Assembly (NCBI RefSeq): GCF_002019635.1
Contig: NZ_KV917372.1
Coordinates: forward strand, 620,001-684,000
Source: Metabacillus halosaccharovorans
Lineage (GTDB): Bacteria; Bacillota; Bacilli; Bacillales; Bacillaceae
Direction: 5' to 3'
DNA length: 64,000 nucleotides
This document shows positions 37,855-48,102 of the stretch, in pieces. The notes beneath the pieces are model-generated. The model searched no databases and had not been told where the DNA came from. It was given only the letters and a program-made list of their open reading frames with translations. The translations under genes and the position numbers were made by a program. How positions within the stretch are numbered: position 1 is the stretch's first letter; each line of letters starts with the position of its first letter.

Positions 37855-38134
37855 GTTAGATAACCTCTCATTTCTACGTCGTTTTTTATAACATGAGTTT
37901 ATTATATTTAAAGATTGTAAATTTGACAAGTGTTTTTCCGTTAAATTTTCTGTATTTTTATAATATTTTTATAGAAAACGGTTACATCCATCTCACTTTT
38001 AGATAGATTGCTACATATATCATTCATTAGCAAATATCTGTAAGAGAAATTAGAGGATTCCACTAATATTTATACAGTGACTTTTATATCTTTGCATTTC
38101 ACTCAAATTATTAAAGTCATATCTTTTCTGAACA
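37855..38134. promoter_or_regulatory. glnA leader with sigma-A promoter
   Basis: On the minus strand a strong promoter is visible: TTGTCA (37924-37929), 17-bp spacer, TATAAT (37901-37906). The rest is AT-rich and without a gene. No GlnR-type dyad was found. Confidence 0.75.
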
Positions 38135-38135
38135 A

Positions 38136-38168
38136 AAAAAGAACCTCTCAAAACCAAGGTTCTTCTAA
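38136..38168 (-). terminator. terminator of the YkoJ-like gene
   Basis: AAGAACCT pairs with AGGTTCTT (ending 38164) around a 10-nt loop, just after the stop at 38178, with A/T tracts. Confidence 0.7.
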
Positions 38169-38177
38169 TCGTTATAA

Positions 38178-38705
38178 TTAATCATCCTGATCATCAAGTT
38201 CAAACTCCAGAATCTCTTTTGTTTCAGCATCAATCGTTATTTCCGCTTCTCCTGAGGAAGTTTTAAACTCCATATCATATACGTATCTGCCATCATCTTC
38301 ATCTAATTCAATTTCATGAAGTTCGCCATCAATTTTTGTTTTTGCTATTTCAATTGCTTCCTTTTCTGTAATTATTGCTTTATTTGATACGTTTTTTGAA
38401 TTGACATCATCATCATTGTCGTCATCGACTTTTTCATCGACTCTGTTAATTTTAGCTGTTGTTGCATCAATGTATAATTCATAATCCTTTTGATCTTTGT
38501 CAATTTCTACTTCATAAACAGGCTGACCGTTCTGATTTTCCAGTTCCACACTTTCAACAACTCCATCAACCTTCTTTAAGGCTGCCTCTTTTGCTTTATC
38601 GATCCCTATTGTTTCATTATTTTCTTGTGCGTAGCTGTTATTAATAGCCACTGCACCACCTAATACGACTACCGCTGCTAATGAGATTGTCATCAATTTC
38701 TTCAT
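38178..38705 (-). CDS. secreted PepSY-domain protein (YkoJ-like)
   Basis: 175 residues. Sec signal MKKLMTISLAAVVVLGGAVA ending near NNSYA-QE. Two PepSY repeats follow (about 35-90 and 110-170), each an ITxxEAxxIA helix plus a YEVEI/YDMEF strand and a DAxT(A/K) turn. Very acidic (DDDNDDDVNSK linker). PepSY domains are thought to inhibit or chaperone extracytoplasmic proteases. Together with the next genes it resembles B. subtilis ykoJ-ykoI-ykoH-ykoG. ATG behind AAGGAGG. Confidence 0.8.
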   Translation of the reverse strand: MKKLMTISLAAVVVLGGAVAINNSYAQENNETIGIDKAKEAALKKVDGVVESVELENQNGQPVYEVEIDKDQKDYELYIDATTAKINRVDEKVDDDNDDDVNSKNVSNKAIITEKEAIEIAKTKIDGELHEIELDEDDGRYVYDMEFKTSSGEAEITIDAETKEILEFELDDQDD

Positions 38706-38816
38706 TTCTTTATTCCTCCTTGGTTGTTTTGTTTCTTACATACTTAACTTTAACCAACCTATATGAGAGGAAAGGGAAAGGAAGATTAAAAATTGATGAG
38801 AAAACTCTAAGATTTC

Positions 38817-39536
38817 TTAAGAATCGTCTTCATCATCTTCCTGATCTTCCCAAGTAACGGTAATCGCCTGTTTTTTATAGGCATCTATTTGAATAGTTGC
38901 TTCTCGATCATCATCGGTTTCAATTTCAATTAAATAGTAAGGTGTTTGACCGCTACTTTCAATAAAGTCAACATCATCTACTTCGCCGTTAACTTCATCC
39001 AAAGCCAAATGTATGGCTTCTTTTTCTGATAAAAGTCTTGAAGAGGTTTTCGTTGAATTTGTAACTTCTCCTGTATAAGGATCGATGGTTAGTGTGTGTT
39101 CTTCATTTTCTCTTTGCACAATGGCCTGATAATAAGACGATGACTCAGATTGAATTAGTTCAATTGATTTGAGCGTACCCTGTGATGAAATTTTGGCTTT
39201 CACTGCATCTTCCTTTAAAAGATTATCATTATTTTTATCAGGTTTTTGTTCACTATTTTTTTCTTGTTGTGTGATAGAAACAACATCTCCACTCGTTGCA
39301 TGAATGACAATAAGATATGTTCCTGTTTCTGCTTTCAAGACAAAATGATATTCGTTATCTTTTTTCGTTGTTTCAATAATTTCACCCGTATATTTTTCTA
39401 ATGCCCTTTCTTTCGCTTCTCCTTCTGTTAAAGCTTGAGCTTCTGATGTCTGACCCCATAGTTGAACTGTAGCAAGAAGAACCACTCCGACAATGGCAAT
39501 ACTTCCTATAGTCATGAACCATTTCTTTCTATTCAT
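38817..39536 (-). CDS. membrane-anchored PepSY-domain protein (YkoI-like)
   Basis: 239 residues. An N-terminal membrane anchor (about 7-26, IGSIAIVGVVLLATVQLWG) is followed by three weak PepSY-like repeats, the last being LLSEKEAIHLALDEVNGEVD with PYYLIEIETDD, and an acidic tail WEDQEDDEDDS. Exposed outside the membrane. It lies 90 bp downstream of the histidine kinase and upstream of the second PepSY gene, same direction. A modulator of the two-component system or of an exported protease is plausible; only the arrangement supports that. Confidence 0.78.
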   Translation of the reverse strand: MNRKKWFMTIGSIAIVGVVLLATVQLWGQTSEAQALTEGEAKERALEKYTGEIIETTKKDNEYHFVLKAETGTYLIVIHATSGDVVSITQQEKNSEQKPDKNNDNLLKEDAVKAKISSQGTLKSIELIQSESSSYYQAIVQRENEEHTLTIDPYTGEVTNSTKTSSRLLSEKEAIHLALDEVNGEVDDVDFIESSGQTPYYLIEIETDDDREATIQIDAYKKQAITVTWEDQEDDEDDS

Positions 39537-39625
39537 ATGTCACCTCCATTTTTTATAAGGTTTAGTATAAGATAGAAACATGAGAATTTACTGAGAAGGA
39601 AGAACAGGCTTTTCGAGTTCTTTTT

Positions 39626-40966
39626 CTAAAAGGTTAGTGTTACAGTTGTTCCTATTCCTTCGACACTTTCGACTTGGATGTGAATATTTAAAGCTTCTGC
39701 GATTTCCTTGGCCATTGAGAGTCCTAACCCACTTCCTCCTTGCTTTCTGGTTCGAGCTTTATCAACCCGATAAAAACGATCATAAATTTTAGGTAGATCA
39801 TTTTCAGGAATACCAATCCCTCTGTCTGCAATTCGGATACTTGGCCTCTCCCCGTTTTTCTCTATATAAATAGAAATCTTCTCTTCACTATACTTTCTCG
39901 CATTATCTAGAAAAATAAAAAGCAATTGCTTTAACTTCTGGGAATCTGTTACTGTATTAATCACTTCATCGGTATTTACTTCCACTGTTCTGTGATATGC
40001 ATTTTGAAATATTTTCGATGATTCCTTCACTAGCTCTGTAATATTTACTTCTTTTTTATCGATATTCCATTTTTCATCATGTTTAGCCAATAGAAGGAGC
40101 TGTTCGATCATGTCACTCATTCTAACAGCCTCAGAATGAATGGCCTCAATTGACTCATCCATTACTTCAGGACGTTGTTTCCCTCTTCTCTTCATTAAAT
40201 CTGCATAGCTTTCAATAATCGTTAAAGGAGTTTTCAGTTCATGTGATGCATTTGATACAAATTGCTCCTGCTTTTTGAAGTTCGTTTGCAAAAGATCGAT
40301 CATTTTGTTGAAGGTAATTCCCATCTCCACAAGCTCATCCCTTGATTTTTCTTCGAGTTGAATTTTTTTGAATTGTCCACTTTCCTGTATATCCTTCATT
40401 GTTTCAGTCATTGTTTTGATCGGTCGGGTGATTAAATTGCTTAAGAAATGAGTTGATAAAAGAACAGGAATAACAGAAATAATAGTGGTTGCAACTAAAA
40501 CAATTCTTAAAACAGATAGAATCTCATTTGTTGTAGTTATGCTTTTTGTTACTTGCAAATTTACAATACTACCATCTGTCCAAATAATTGGACTTGAAGC
40601 GAAAGCATATTGGTTATTCTCAAATTGAATGATTTTGCTTTTTTCCCCTGTAAAATATGTTCCTTGCATATTATCTAATGTTTTTTCAGAAGGCGAAGCA
40701 ATCTTTGCAACTGATTTACCCTCAACTGACAATACATGAATCATTCCATCCACAGGTACATATGCGCGCAGCAATTGGTTAGGATCTACTTGCTTTATTC
40801 CTTTACTAACTTCATTTGATATCTTCTCTGTTTCCGCTTTTATTTGTTCCAGCTCTTTTTCAATCATCATGTTGTTAAACACCATAAAAATCGATGTGTT
40901 CATTAAAAGAATAAGCAAAATAAATAGAAAGGCAGTATATAAGTTTATTTTATCTCGAAGCTTCAT
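39626..40966 (-). CDS. membrane sensor histidine kinase (YkoH-like)
   Basis: 446 residues. Two membrane helices (about 10-32 and 152-172) flank a 120-residue extracellular sensor loop. HAMP follows (RPIKTMTETMKDIQ). The H box is SNASHELKTPLTIIESYADL with phospho-His242. ATPase boxes DNARKYS, IRIADRGIGIPENDL and KQGGSGLGLSMAKEI. It overlaps the response-regulator stop by ATGA, so the two are translationally coupled. Confidence 0.9.
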   Translation of the reverse strand: MKLRDKINLYTAFLFILLILLMNTSIFMVFNNMMIEKELEQIKAETEKISNEVSKGIKQVDPNQLLRAYVPVDGMIHVLSVEGKSVAKIASPSEKTLDNMQGTYFTGEKSKIIQFENNQYAFASSPIIWTDGSIVNLQVTKSITTTNEILSVLRIVLVATTIISVIPVLLSTHFLSNLITRPIKTMTETMKDIQESGQFKKIQLEEKSRDELVEMGITFNKMIDLLQTNFKKQEQFVSNASHELKTPLTIIESYADLMKRRGKQRPEVMDESIEAIHSEAVRMSDMIEQLLLLAKHDEKWNIDKKEVNITELVKESSKIFQNAYHRTVEVNTDEVINTVTDSQKLKQLLFIFLDNARKYSEEKISIYIEKNGERPSIRIADRGIGIPENDLPKIYDRFYRVDKARTRKQGGSGLGLSMAKEIAEALNIHIQVESVEGIGTTVTLTF

Positions 40967-41670
40967 TTTGCTTCCTTTAATACGTAGCCGACTCCACGTA
41001 CTGTATGAATTAAAGGATAATCAAATGGAAAGTCAATTTTCTTACGTATGTAGCGGATATATACATCAACAACATTTGTATCACCAAAATAGTCATATCC
41101 CCAAACCGCTTCTAGTATTTGCTCACGGTTTAGAACCTGCCTTTGGTTTCTCAGAAGAAATAGAAGTAAATCAAATTCCTTAGGTGTTAACTCTATTTCA
41201 TGTTCACCTCTTAGCACTTCACGTGTTTTTTCATTCACCTTTAATTCTCCGGCAATGAACCATTCATCAAGATCCATTTGTTCATTTTGATGAGCTGGCC
41301 TGGAGCTCATTCGCAACACAGCGCGAATTCTCGCAAGTAGTTCCTCCATTTGAAAAGGCTTTGTAATATAATCATTCGCTCCTAAATCCAAGCCTGAAAC
41401 TTTATCTTCAACAGATCCTTTCGCCGTGAGCAAAATAACAGGAGTATACGGATCTTTCACCCTAATTCGGCGAAGAAGCTCAATTCCGCTTAATCCGGGT
41501 AACATCACATCTAATAAAATTAAATCAAAGCTTCCTCTTCGATACGCTTCCAATGCGGTAACTCCATCCATCGCTTTTTCAATTATGTATCCTTCATAGC
41601 CTAGCTCCAGTTCAAGCAATCTTACTATTTTCTCTTCATCTTCAACAATTAAAATTGATTCTTTATTCAT
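40963..41670 (-). CDS. OmpR-family response regulator (YkoG-like)
   Basis: 235 residues from the ATG at 41670 with an excellent AAAGGAGG site. Receiver domain: Glu10-Asp11 acidic pair, phospho-Asp54 in LILLDVMLPG, and the ILLTAKG and YITKPF switch residues. C-terminal winged helix (about 135-235) with RVLNREQILEAVWGYDYFGD-type recognition region followed by VDVYIRYIRKKID. First gene of a four-gene unit with the kinase and two PepSY genes. Confidence 0.92.
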   Translation of the reverse strand: MNKESILIVEDEEKIVRLLELELGYEGYIIEKAMDGVTALEAYRRGSFDLILLDVMLPGLSGIELLRRIRVKDPYTPVILLTAKGSVEDKVSGLDLGANDYITKPFQMEELLARIRAVLRMSSRPAHQNEQMDLDEWFIAGELKVNEKTREVLRGEHEIELTPKEFDLLLFLLRNQRQVLNREQILEAVWGYDYFGDTNVVDVYIRYIRKKIDFPFDYPLIHTVRGVGYVLKEAK

Positions 41671-41867
41671 TAGAACCTCCTTTAATCTTTTCATTTTATC
41701 TCTCTTATATCGTTCCTTCCTCATCATATCAAATAGCAGTAGCCATTTTCTATTTTAGAACGTTTAATCATCGGCAAATTTTTATCATTAAAGCACTTCT
41801 TTTGACTTTCGATTTAGCAATATGTAAGATAAGAGCGCAAATTACATATTGAAAGGGGCCACAAAAA

Positions 41868-42587
41868 ATGGCGCAATCTTTAAAAGGAAAAGTCGCTCTT
41901 GTTACTGGAGCCGGGAAAGGAATTGGACGTGCAACTGCAATTGCCCTTGCTCATGAAGGAGTAAATGTGGGGTTATTAGCACGAACAGAACAAGATTTAG
42001 TGGAAGTAGCGAAGGAAATTGAAGCTCTTGGAGTGAAAGCAGCCTATGCTACTGCTGATGTTTCTTCTATAGAAGAAGTAAATGCTGCTGTTGAAAAACT
42101 AAAAACTTCTCTAGGTCCAGTCGACATTCTTATCAACAATGCCGGCATCGGGAAATTCGGTAAATTCCTTGAACTTGAACCAGAGGAGTGGAAGAAAATT
42201 ATCGACATTAACTTAATAGGTGTTTATTATGTTACACGTGCTGTATTACCTCAATTAATTGACAAAAATGGTGGAGATATTATTAACATCTCTTCAACCG
42301 CAGGTCAAAAAGGTGCTCCTGTAACGAGTGCTTATAGCGCTTCAAAATTCGGTTTATTAGGACTTACTGAATCGCTTGCCTTGGAAGTTCGCAAACATAA
42401 TATTCGCGTAACAGCTCTTACACCAAGTACTGTCGCGACTGAGTTAGCTTATAAAGAAAATCTTACAGATGGAAATCCGGAAAAAGTGATGCAGCCGGAA
42501 GATCTTGCAGAGTATATGGTTGCACAACTTAAACTGCATCCTAGAATCTTTATTAAATCTGCTGGACTTTGGTCAACAAATCCGTAA
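41868..42587 (+). CDS. yoxD: SDR-family oxidoreductase (YoxD-like)
   Basis: 239 residues. Cofactor loop [29 protein letters not shown], catalytic Ser in NISSTAG and Tyr-x3-Lys in AYSASKFG. The C-terminus [20 protein letters not shown] and [12 protein letters not shown] is the signature I recall for Bacillus YoxD, annotated as a 3-oxoacyl-ACP reductase-like enzyme of unknown substrate. ATG after GAAAGGGG. Monocistronic, divergent from the response regulator. Confidence 0.85.
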   Translation: MAQSLKGKVALVTGAGKGIGRATAIALAHEGVNVGLLARTEQDLVEVAKEIEALGVKAAYATADVSSIEEVNAAVEKLKTSLGPVDILINNAGIGKFGKFLELEPEEWKKIIDINLIGVYYVTRAVLPQLIDKNGGDIINISSTAGQKGAPVTSAYSASKFGLLGLTESLALEVRKHNIRVTALTPSTVATELAYKENLTDGNPEKVMQPEDLAEYMVAQLKLHPRIFIKSAGLWSTNP

Positions 42588-42599
42588 TGCTTATCCATT

Positions 42600-42640
42600 A
42601 ATGGGCTGTCCGATTATTGAAAGGGCAGCCTATATTTTCT
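42600..42640 (+). terminator. terminator of yoxD
   Basis: GGCTGTCC pairs with GGGCAGCC (one G-T pair) around an 11-nt loop, followed by TATATTTTCTA. Confidence 0.65.
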
Positions 42641-42820
42641 ACTTTTTTAATCTTCTTAAACATAACTCCATGAAATGAATATTATTCCATATTTGATAAA
42701 ATCAAGAGTTCGTGTAAAATTAAACATATTATCCATATATTTTTATGTAGAAACTTCATTTATCATTGCTTTTTATTTACATCACACATTGTTTTTCATA
42801 CTATTAAGGAGGTATGAGTG

Positions 42821-43369
42821 TTGAAAAAAGCTTTAATTAACATTGATTACACCTATGATTTTGTTGCAGAAGATGGTGCACTTACCTGTGGGAAACCAGG
42901 TCAAGATATCGAAAAGGAAATCTCATCTATTACAAAAGAATTTATAGAAAAAGATGCGTTTGTTGTGTTTGCAATTGATCTTCATGAAAAAGAGGATCAT
43001 TTCCATCCTGAGACAGCATTGTTTCCACCACATAATATCCGTGATACAAAAGGAAGAAATTTATATGGAGAGCTTCAAGATCTCTACAAAAGCAACCAAG
43101 AAAAAAGCAATGTTCAATGGATGGATAAAACACGTTATAGTGCTTTTGCGGGAACAAATTTAGAAATAAAATTAAAAGAACGAGGTATCACAGAGCTTCA
43201 CCTAGTTGGTGTTTGCACAGACATATGTGTTTTACATACTGCTGTGGATGCATACAATAAAGGATTTTCCATTGTCATACATAAAGACGCTGTTGCGAGT
43301 TTTAATGAAGCAGGTCATGAGTGGGCTTTGCAACATTTTTCTTCATGCTTAAATGCTAAAGTGATTTAA
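42821..43369 (+). CDS. pncA: nicotinamidase
   Basis: 182 residues of the isochorismatase-like cysteine hydrolases. It deamidates nicotinamide to nicotinate for NAD salvage. Catalytic triad Asp9 (INIDYTYDF), Lys103 (MDKTRYSAF) and Cys136 (GVCTDICVLHTA). The metal-binding AIDLHEKEDHFHPE is also present. I prefer the TTG at 42821 (MKKAL, 8 nt after AAGGAGG, as in homologues); the GTG at 42818 is 5 nt away and possible. It leads a pncA-pncB-nadE run. Confidence 0.93.
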   Translation: MKKALINIDYTYDFVAEDGALTCGKPGQDIEKEISSITKEFIEKDAFVVFAIDLHEKEDHFHPETALFPPHNIRDTKGRNLYGELQDLYKSNQEKSNVQWMDKTRYSAFAGTNLEIKLKERGITELHLVGVCTDICVLHTAVDAYNKGFSIVIHKDAVASFNEAGHEWALQHFSSCLNAKVI

Positions 43370-43475
43370 CATCATACTTAAATACATATTTAATGAACAT
43401 ATGGTCCCTCCATTTTTCATTAAATAATGACCACTACGGTCTATGTGAAAAATTGAACGAACTTGGAGGAGAAAA

Positions 43476-44957
43476 ATGAATACACATTACGAAGATGATA
43501 GTCTAGCTCTACATACAGACCTTTATCAAATTAATATGGCTGAATCGTATTGGGAAGATTCCATCCATAACCGAAAAGCAGTATTTGAAGTGTTTTTTCG
43601 AAAACTGCCTTTTGGAAATGGCTATGGTGTTTTTGCAGGACTTGAAAGAATCATCCAATATCTTGAGAAATTTCAATTCTCAACTAGTGACATTGAATAT
43701 TTACGTGAAGAATTAGGATATAAAGATGATTTTTTACATTACTTAAGTACCCTCCGATTCACTGGAAATGTTTATTCAGTACAAGAAGGGGAAATGGTAT
43801 TTGGAAATGAACCTATTATCCGAATTGAAGCCCCTTTAGCCGAGGCACAATTAGTTGAAACAGCCATATTAAATATCGTCAATTATCAGACACTTATTGC
43901 GACAAAAGCAGCAAGAATTAAGCAAGTCGTTGGTGATGATACGGTTATGGAATTCGGTACTCGCCGCGCACACGAATTAGATGCTGCTATTTGGGGAACG
44001 AGAGCAGCATATATCGGCGGATTCCACGCTACATCTAATGTAAGAGCAGGGAAGCTGTTCAATATTCCTGTTTCCGGTACACATGCTCATGCTTTTGTTC
44101 AAGCATACAAAGATGAATATGTCGCTTTTCATAAGTATGCACGCCGTCACAAAGAATGTGTGTTCCTAGTTGATACATATGATACGTTAAAATCCGGTGT
44201 TCCAAATGCAATTAAAGTAGCAAAAGAATTAGGAGATAAAATTGAATTTAAAGGAATCCGTCTTGATAGCGGAGATCTTGCTTACTTATCTAAGGAAGCA
44301 AGAAAAATGCTCGACCAAGCTGGTTTTCATGATACAAAAATCATTGCTTCAAATGATCTGGATGAATCCACCATTATCAACCTAAAATCACAAGGTGCCA
44401 AAATTGACATTTGGGGTATTGGAACAAAACTGATCACTGCTTTTGATCAACCTGCACTCGGAGCTGTCTATAAGCTGGCATCAATCGAAGATGAAAACGG
44501 TGAAATGATTGATACGATCAAAATTAGTGGAAATCCTGAAAAAGTATCAACACCAGGGTTAAAAAAGGTTTATCGAATCATTAATACGTTAAACCATAAA
44601 TCTGAGGGTGACTATATTACTTTAGAGCACGAAGATCCTGAAAGTGAAGAAAAATTAAAAATGTTCCACCCTATTCATACGTTTGTAAGTAAATTCGTTA
44701 CAAACTTTGAAGCCAAAGAATTACATCATCTTATTTTTGAAAACGGATCACTTGTATATGACTCTCCTACCCTGCAGGATATGCAAAATTACACAAGGGC
44801 GAACTTAGAGTTATTATGGGATGAATATAAACGTGCCCTACATCCGGAGGAATACCCGGTTGACTTAAGTCAGGAATGCTGGGAAAACAAAATGAGAAAC
44901 ATCGAAGAAGTAAGAGAAAAAGTATCAGAAATGATCAAAAACAATAGGAAATCCTAA
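43476..44957 (+). CDS. pncB: nicotinate phosphoribosyltransferase
   Basis: 493 residues. It makes nicotinate mononucleotide from nicotinate and PRPP with ATP. Family segments are [16 protein letters not shown] at the N-terminus, [20 protein letters not shown] with the regulatory/active-site His region, [11 protein letters not shown], and [17 protein letters not shown]. Good GGAGGAGAAAA site. It converts the product of pncA next door. Confidence 0.95.
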   Translation: MNTHYEDDSLALHTDLYQINMAESYWEDSIHNRKAVFEVFFRKLPFGNGYGVFAGLERIIQYLEKFQFSTSDIEYLREELGYKDDFLHYLSTLRFTGNVYSVQEGEMVFGNEPIIRIEAPLAEAQLVETAILNIVNYQTLIATKAARIKQVVGDDTVMEFGTRRAHELDAAIWGTRAAYIGGFHATSNVRAGKLFNIPVSGTHAHAFVQAYKDEYVAFHKYARRHKECVFLVDTYDTLKSGVPNAIKVAKELGDKIEFKGIRLDSGDLAYLSKEARKMLDQAGFHDTKIIASNDLDESTIINLKSQGAKIDIWGIGTKLITAFDQPALGAVYKLASIEDENGEMIDTIKISGNPEKVSTPGLKKVYRIINTLNHKSEGDYITLEHEDPESEEKLKMFHPIHTFVSKFVTNFEAKELHHLIFENGSLVYDSPTLQDMQNYTRANLELLWDEYKRALHPEEYPVDLSQECWENKMRNIEEVREKVSEMIKNNRKS

Positions 44958-44982
44958 AATAACTTCAATTGGAGGCGTAAAA

Positions 44983-45804
44983 ATGAGTTTACAAAAAAGA
45001 ATTATGAGTGAACTACATGTAAAAGAAACGATAAATCCAAAGGAAGAAATCAAAGCACGTGTAACGTTTCTAAAAGAATACTTAAAAACAACAGGTGCTA
45101 GAGGCTTTGTTCTTGGCATTAGTGGCGGCCAAGACTCTACTTTGGCTGGACGTTTGGCTCAAATAGCAGTTGAAGAATTACGCAGTGAAGGATATCAAGC
45201 AACATTTACGGCTGTAAGACTTCCATATGGTGTTCAAAAGGATGAAGATGATGCACAATTAGCCCTTTCATTTATTAATCCAGACAAAAGTGTTGCTTTT
45301 GACATATCTAATAGTGTCGATGCATTTGCCAATGACTATGAAAAATCAATGGGCGAACCGCTCTCAGACTTTAACAAAGGTAATGTAAAAGCACGAACAA
45401 GAATGATTACTCAATATGCGATTGGCGGCCAGAAAGGCTTGTTAGTTATTGGTACAGATCATGCTGCAGAGGCAGTTACAGGATTTTTCACAAAATATGG
45501 TGACGGTGGTGCAGACTTGTTACCACTTACAGGACTAACAAAGCGTCAAGGTAAACGTCTGCTACAAGAATTAGATGCGCCAGAACGCTTATATCTCAAA
45601 ATACCAACTGCTGATCTACTGGACAACACTCCCCTGCAGGCAGACGAAACAGAGCTTGGTATTACATATGACCAATTAGATGACTTCCTGGAAGGAAAAC
45701 AAGTCGACGCCGAAGTAGCTGAAAAAATCGAAAAACGCTACCTGATTTCACAACATAAGCGCGAAGTACCGGCCTCTATGTTTGATGAATGGTGGAAAAA
45801 ATAA
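44983..45804 (+). CDS. nadE: NH3-dependent NAD+ synthetase
   Basis: 273 residues, the short ammonia-dependent NadE without a glutaminase domain. The ATP-pyrophosphatase loop is [19 protein letters not shown]. The later [20 protein letters not shown] and [16 protein letters not shown] complete the deamido-NAD site. It lies 25 bp after pncB with GGAGGCGTAAAA, so the three salvage steps are likely one transcript ending at 45853. Confidence 0.96.
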   Translation: MSLQKRIMSELHVKETINPKEEIKARVTFLKEYLKTTGARGFVLGISGGQDSTLAGRLAQIAVEELRSEGYQATFTAVRLPYGVQKDEDDAQLALSFINPDKSVAFDISNSVDAFANDYEKSMGEPLSDFNKGNVKARTRMITQYAIGGQKGLLVIGTDHAAEAVTGFFTKYGDGGADLLPLTGLTKRQGKRLLQELDAPERLYLKIPTADLLDNTPLQADETELGITYDQLDDFLEGKQVDAEVAEKIEKRYLISQHKREVPASMFDEWWKK

Positions 45805-45814
45805 ACAAGACCAT

Positions 45815-45856
45815 ACAAAAATACTCAAGATGCAGTGTCTCTTGAGTATTTTCATT
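45815..45856 (+). terminator. terminator of the pnc-nadE operon
   Basis: AAAATACTCAAGA (45818-45830) pairs with TCTTGAGTATTTT (45840-45852), 9-nt loop, then T-rich. Confidence 0.88.
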
Positions 45857-45959
45857 TTAAAAGACAATGTTAGAATGTAAAACAAATAAATTGACGATGT
45901 TAAGAAAAGAGCCAATAATGTTTATATGATCCCATCAAGTTACGTCAGGAGAGAACACG

Positions 45960-46466
45960 ATGACAAATATTGAAGAAAAAACATGTAAAGAGTCCCTAGT
46001 TATTAAGACAAGTAGAGTATTTCCATTAGATACAAATAACCATAATACATTATTTGGTGGTAAATTAATGAGCTATATCGATGATGTTGCCTCGATTTCA
46101 GCAGCCATGCATTCAAGATGTGAGGTTGTAACAGCCTCGACAGACTCTGTTGATTTCTTAATTCCTATCCGCCAAAGTGACTCTGTTAGTTTAAAATCGT
46201 ATGTATCGTCTGTTGGCCGTTCATCTATGGAGGTTTTTGTTAAAGTAATTGCTGAAGATTTAAAAACAGGTGAACGAAAGCTTGCAGCTACATCCTTTTT
46301 AACTTTTGTAGCACTAAATGATCAAGGCAAACCCCAACAAGTTCCAAGAGTCATTCCGGAATCAGATGAAGAAGTAATGCTATTTAATACAGCAAAACAG
46401 CGTAGAAACGTCCGAAAAGAACGCCGTGAGCATAGTGAAGCTTTCGCTAATGTAGTGACGTTATAG
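45960..46466 (+). CDS. ykhA: acyl-CoA thioesterase (YkhA-like)
   Basis: 168 residues, a single hotdog domain of the BACH/YciA class. The motif is NNHNTLFGGKLMSYIDDVAS (Asn-His ... Gly-Gly ... Asp), followed by TASTDSVDFL, MEVFVKVIAEDLKTGER and ATSFLTFVAL, which I recall from B. subtilis YkhA. It hydrolyses fatty acyl-CoA esters. Monocistronic, AGGAGAG site, convergent with katA. Confidence 0.9.
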   Translation: MTNIEEKTCKESLVIKTSRVFPLDTNNHNTLFGGKLMSYIDDVASISAAMHSRCEVVTASTDSVDFLIPIRQSDSVSLKSYVSSVGRSSMEVFVKVIAEDLKTGERKLAATSFLTFVALNDQGKPQQVPRVIPESDEEVMLFNTAKQRRNVRKERREHSEAFANVVTL

Positions 46467-46477
46467 ATGGTAAGTCA

Positions 46478-46512
46478 AAAAAAATGCATCCAATTGTTGG
46501 ATGCATTTTAAC
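46478..46512. terminator. bidirectional terminator between ykhA and katA
   Basis: Perfect 13-bp stem AAAATGCATCCAA (46481-46493)/TTGGATGCATTTT (46497-46509), 3-nt loop. Confidence 0.9.
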
Positions 46513-46560
46513 ATGAGAATAATTGAGAATAGTTTGAGAATTGAAAATTAGTTTAAATAA

Positions 46561-48015
46561 TTATTTTACTTCAGCTGGAACAGCTAAACCTAAGCCTTCA
46601 GCTATACGAGTTCCGTATTCCGGATCTGCTTTGTAGAAATGTCCAATTTGACGTAATTTAATATCGTCTCTTTCAACTGGTTTCATTGCAGCAACAATAT
46701 TAGACACTAAGTGTGCGCGTTGCTCTTCAGTCATAAGGCGATATAAGTCACCTGCTTGCGTGTAGTGATCATTATGATCATATGCTACACTTTCAGCTAC
46801 TCCTGATACCGGATATGCTGCTTGTTTGTTTTCTGGTGTTTCAGTTGGACCACCTAAGCTGTTTGGCTCATAGTATACTGATTTTCCACCATTATCATCA
46901 AAGCGCATTTGGCCATCACGTTGGTAGTTCTTCACTTCATTTTTCGCACGGTTAATCGGTAGTGCCTGATGGTTAGCCCCAACACGGTAACGGTGTGCAT
47001 CATGATAAGCGAACAGACGTCCTTGAAGCATTTTATCTGGTGATACATCAATACCAGGAACTAATGTACCAGGTGAGAATGTTGCTTGCTCAACCTCCGC
47101 AAAATAGTTTTCAGGGTTACGATCTAACACCATACGGCCAACTTCAATTAATGGATAATCTTTTTGAGACCAAACTTTTGTAACATCGAATGGATCCCAT
47201 TTATAAGTATTCGCATCTTCTAAAGGCATAATCTGCACATATAATTTCCATGCAGGGAAATCGCCTTTTTCAATTGCGTTAAATAAGTCTTCTGTATGAT
47301 AATCTGGATTTTCACCAGCAATTTGTGCTGCCACTTCAGGAGATATGTTTTTAACACCTTGTTCTGTTTTGAAGTGATATTTAATCCACACTCCATCACC
47401 TTCTGCATTTGTCCACTTAAACGTATGACTACCAAATCCATGCATATGTCGTAATGTCGCAGGAATTCCACGATCAGACATTAAGATTGTTACTTGATGT
47501 AAAGACTCTGGAGATAATGACCAGAAATCCCATACCGCGTTAGGATTTTTTAAGTGTGTTTGTGGATCACGTTTCTGAGTATGAATGAAATCAGGGAATT
47601 TAATCGCATCACGAATAAAGAATACCGGCGTATTGTTACCTACGATATCATAGTTCCCTTCTTCAGTATAAAACTTAACCGCAAATCCACGTGGGTCGCG
47701 GACTGTATCAGCTGAACCATTTTCACCTGCAACTGTTGAAAAACGAATAAATAATGGTGTACGTTTTCCTACTTCAGAGAAAAGATTTGCTTTCGTGTAT
47801 TTTGTCACATCATTCGTTACTTCAAAATAACCATGTGCACCTGCGCCTTTCGCATGAACCACACGCTCAGGAACACGTTCTCTGTTAAAATGTGCAAGCT
47901 TTTCTAAAAGGTGTACATCTTGCAATAATGTTGGGCCACGATTTCCTGCTGTAATTGAGTTCTGGTTGTCCCCTACTGGAGCACCCCAGCTTGTAGTTAG
48001 TCTGTTATTAGTCAT
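46561..48015 (-). CDS. katA: haem catalase KatA
   Basis: 484 residues, small-subunit clade monofunctional catalase. Active-site His54 in [16 protein letters not shown], the [20 protein letters not shown] block, the distal Asn region, and the proximal Tyr in [17 protein letters not shown]. It decomposes H2O2 in the cytosol of vegetative cells. A perfect PerR box is 73 bp upstream of the ATG, so peroxide-inducible control is very likely. Confidence 0.97.
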   Translation of the reverse strand: MTNNRLTTSWGAPVGDNQNSITAGNRGPTLLQDVHLLEKLAHFNRERVPERVVHAKGAGAHGYFEVTNDVTKYTKANLFSEVGKRTPLFIRFSTVAGENGSADTVRDPRGFAVKFYTEEGNYDIVGNNTPVFFIRDAIKFPDFIHTQKRDPQTHLKNPNAVWDFWSLSPESLHQVTILMSDRGIPATLRHMHGFGSHTFKWTNAEGDGVWIKYHFKTEQGVKNISPEVAAQIAGENPDYHTEDLFNAIEKGDFPAWKLYVQIMPLEDANTYKWDPFDVTKVWSQKDYPLIEVGRMVLDRNPENYFAEVEQATFSPGTLVPGIDVSPDKMLQGRLFAYHDAHRYRVGANHQALPINRAKNEVKNYQRDGQMRFDDNGGKSVYYEPNSLGGPTETPENKQAAYPVSGVAESVAYDHNDHYTQAGDLYRLMTEEQRAHLVSNIVAAMKPVERDDIKLRQIGHFYKADPEYGTRIAEGLGLAVPAEVK

Positions 48016-48087
48016 TTAAGAATCACCTCATATTTTGTTTGTCTATGAATCTATAATAACATGTCTCAATTAAAAATCAATACTTTT

Positions 48088-48102
48088 TTATAATAATTAT
48101 AA
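48088..48102. promoter_or_regulatory. PerR box of katA
   Basis: TTATAATAATTATAA matches the PerR consensus TTATAATNATTATAA at every position. It lies just upstream of a minus-strand promoter TTGATT ... TATTAT. Confidence 0.9.

Noticed and set aside
37855-38134. GlnR/TnrA box before glnA
   Set aside because: The only similar element, TGTCA-AAT-TTACA within the promoter spacer, has a 3-bp rather than 7-bp centre.
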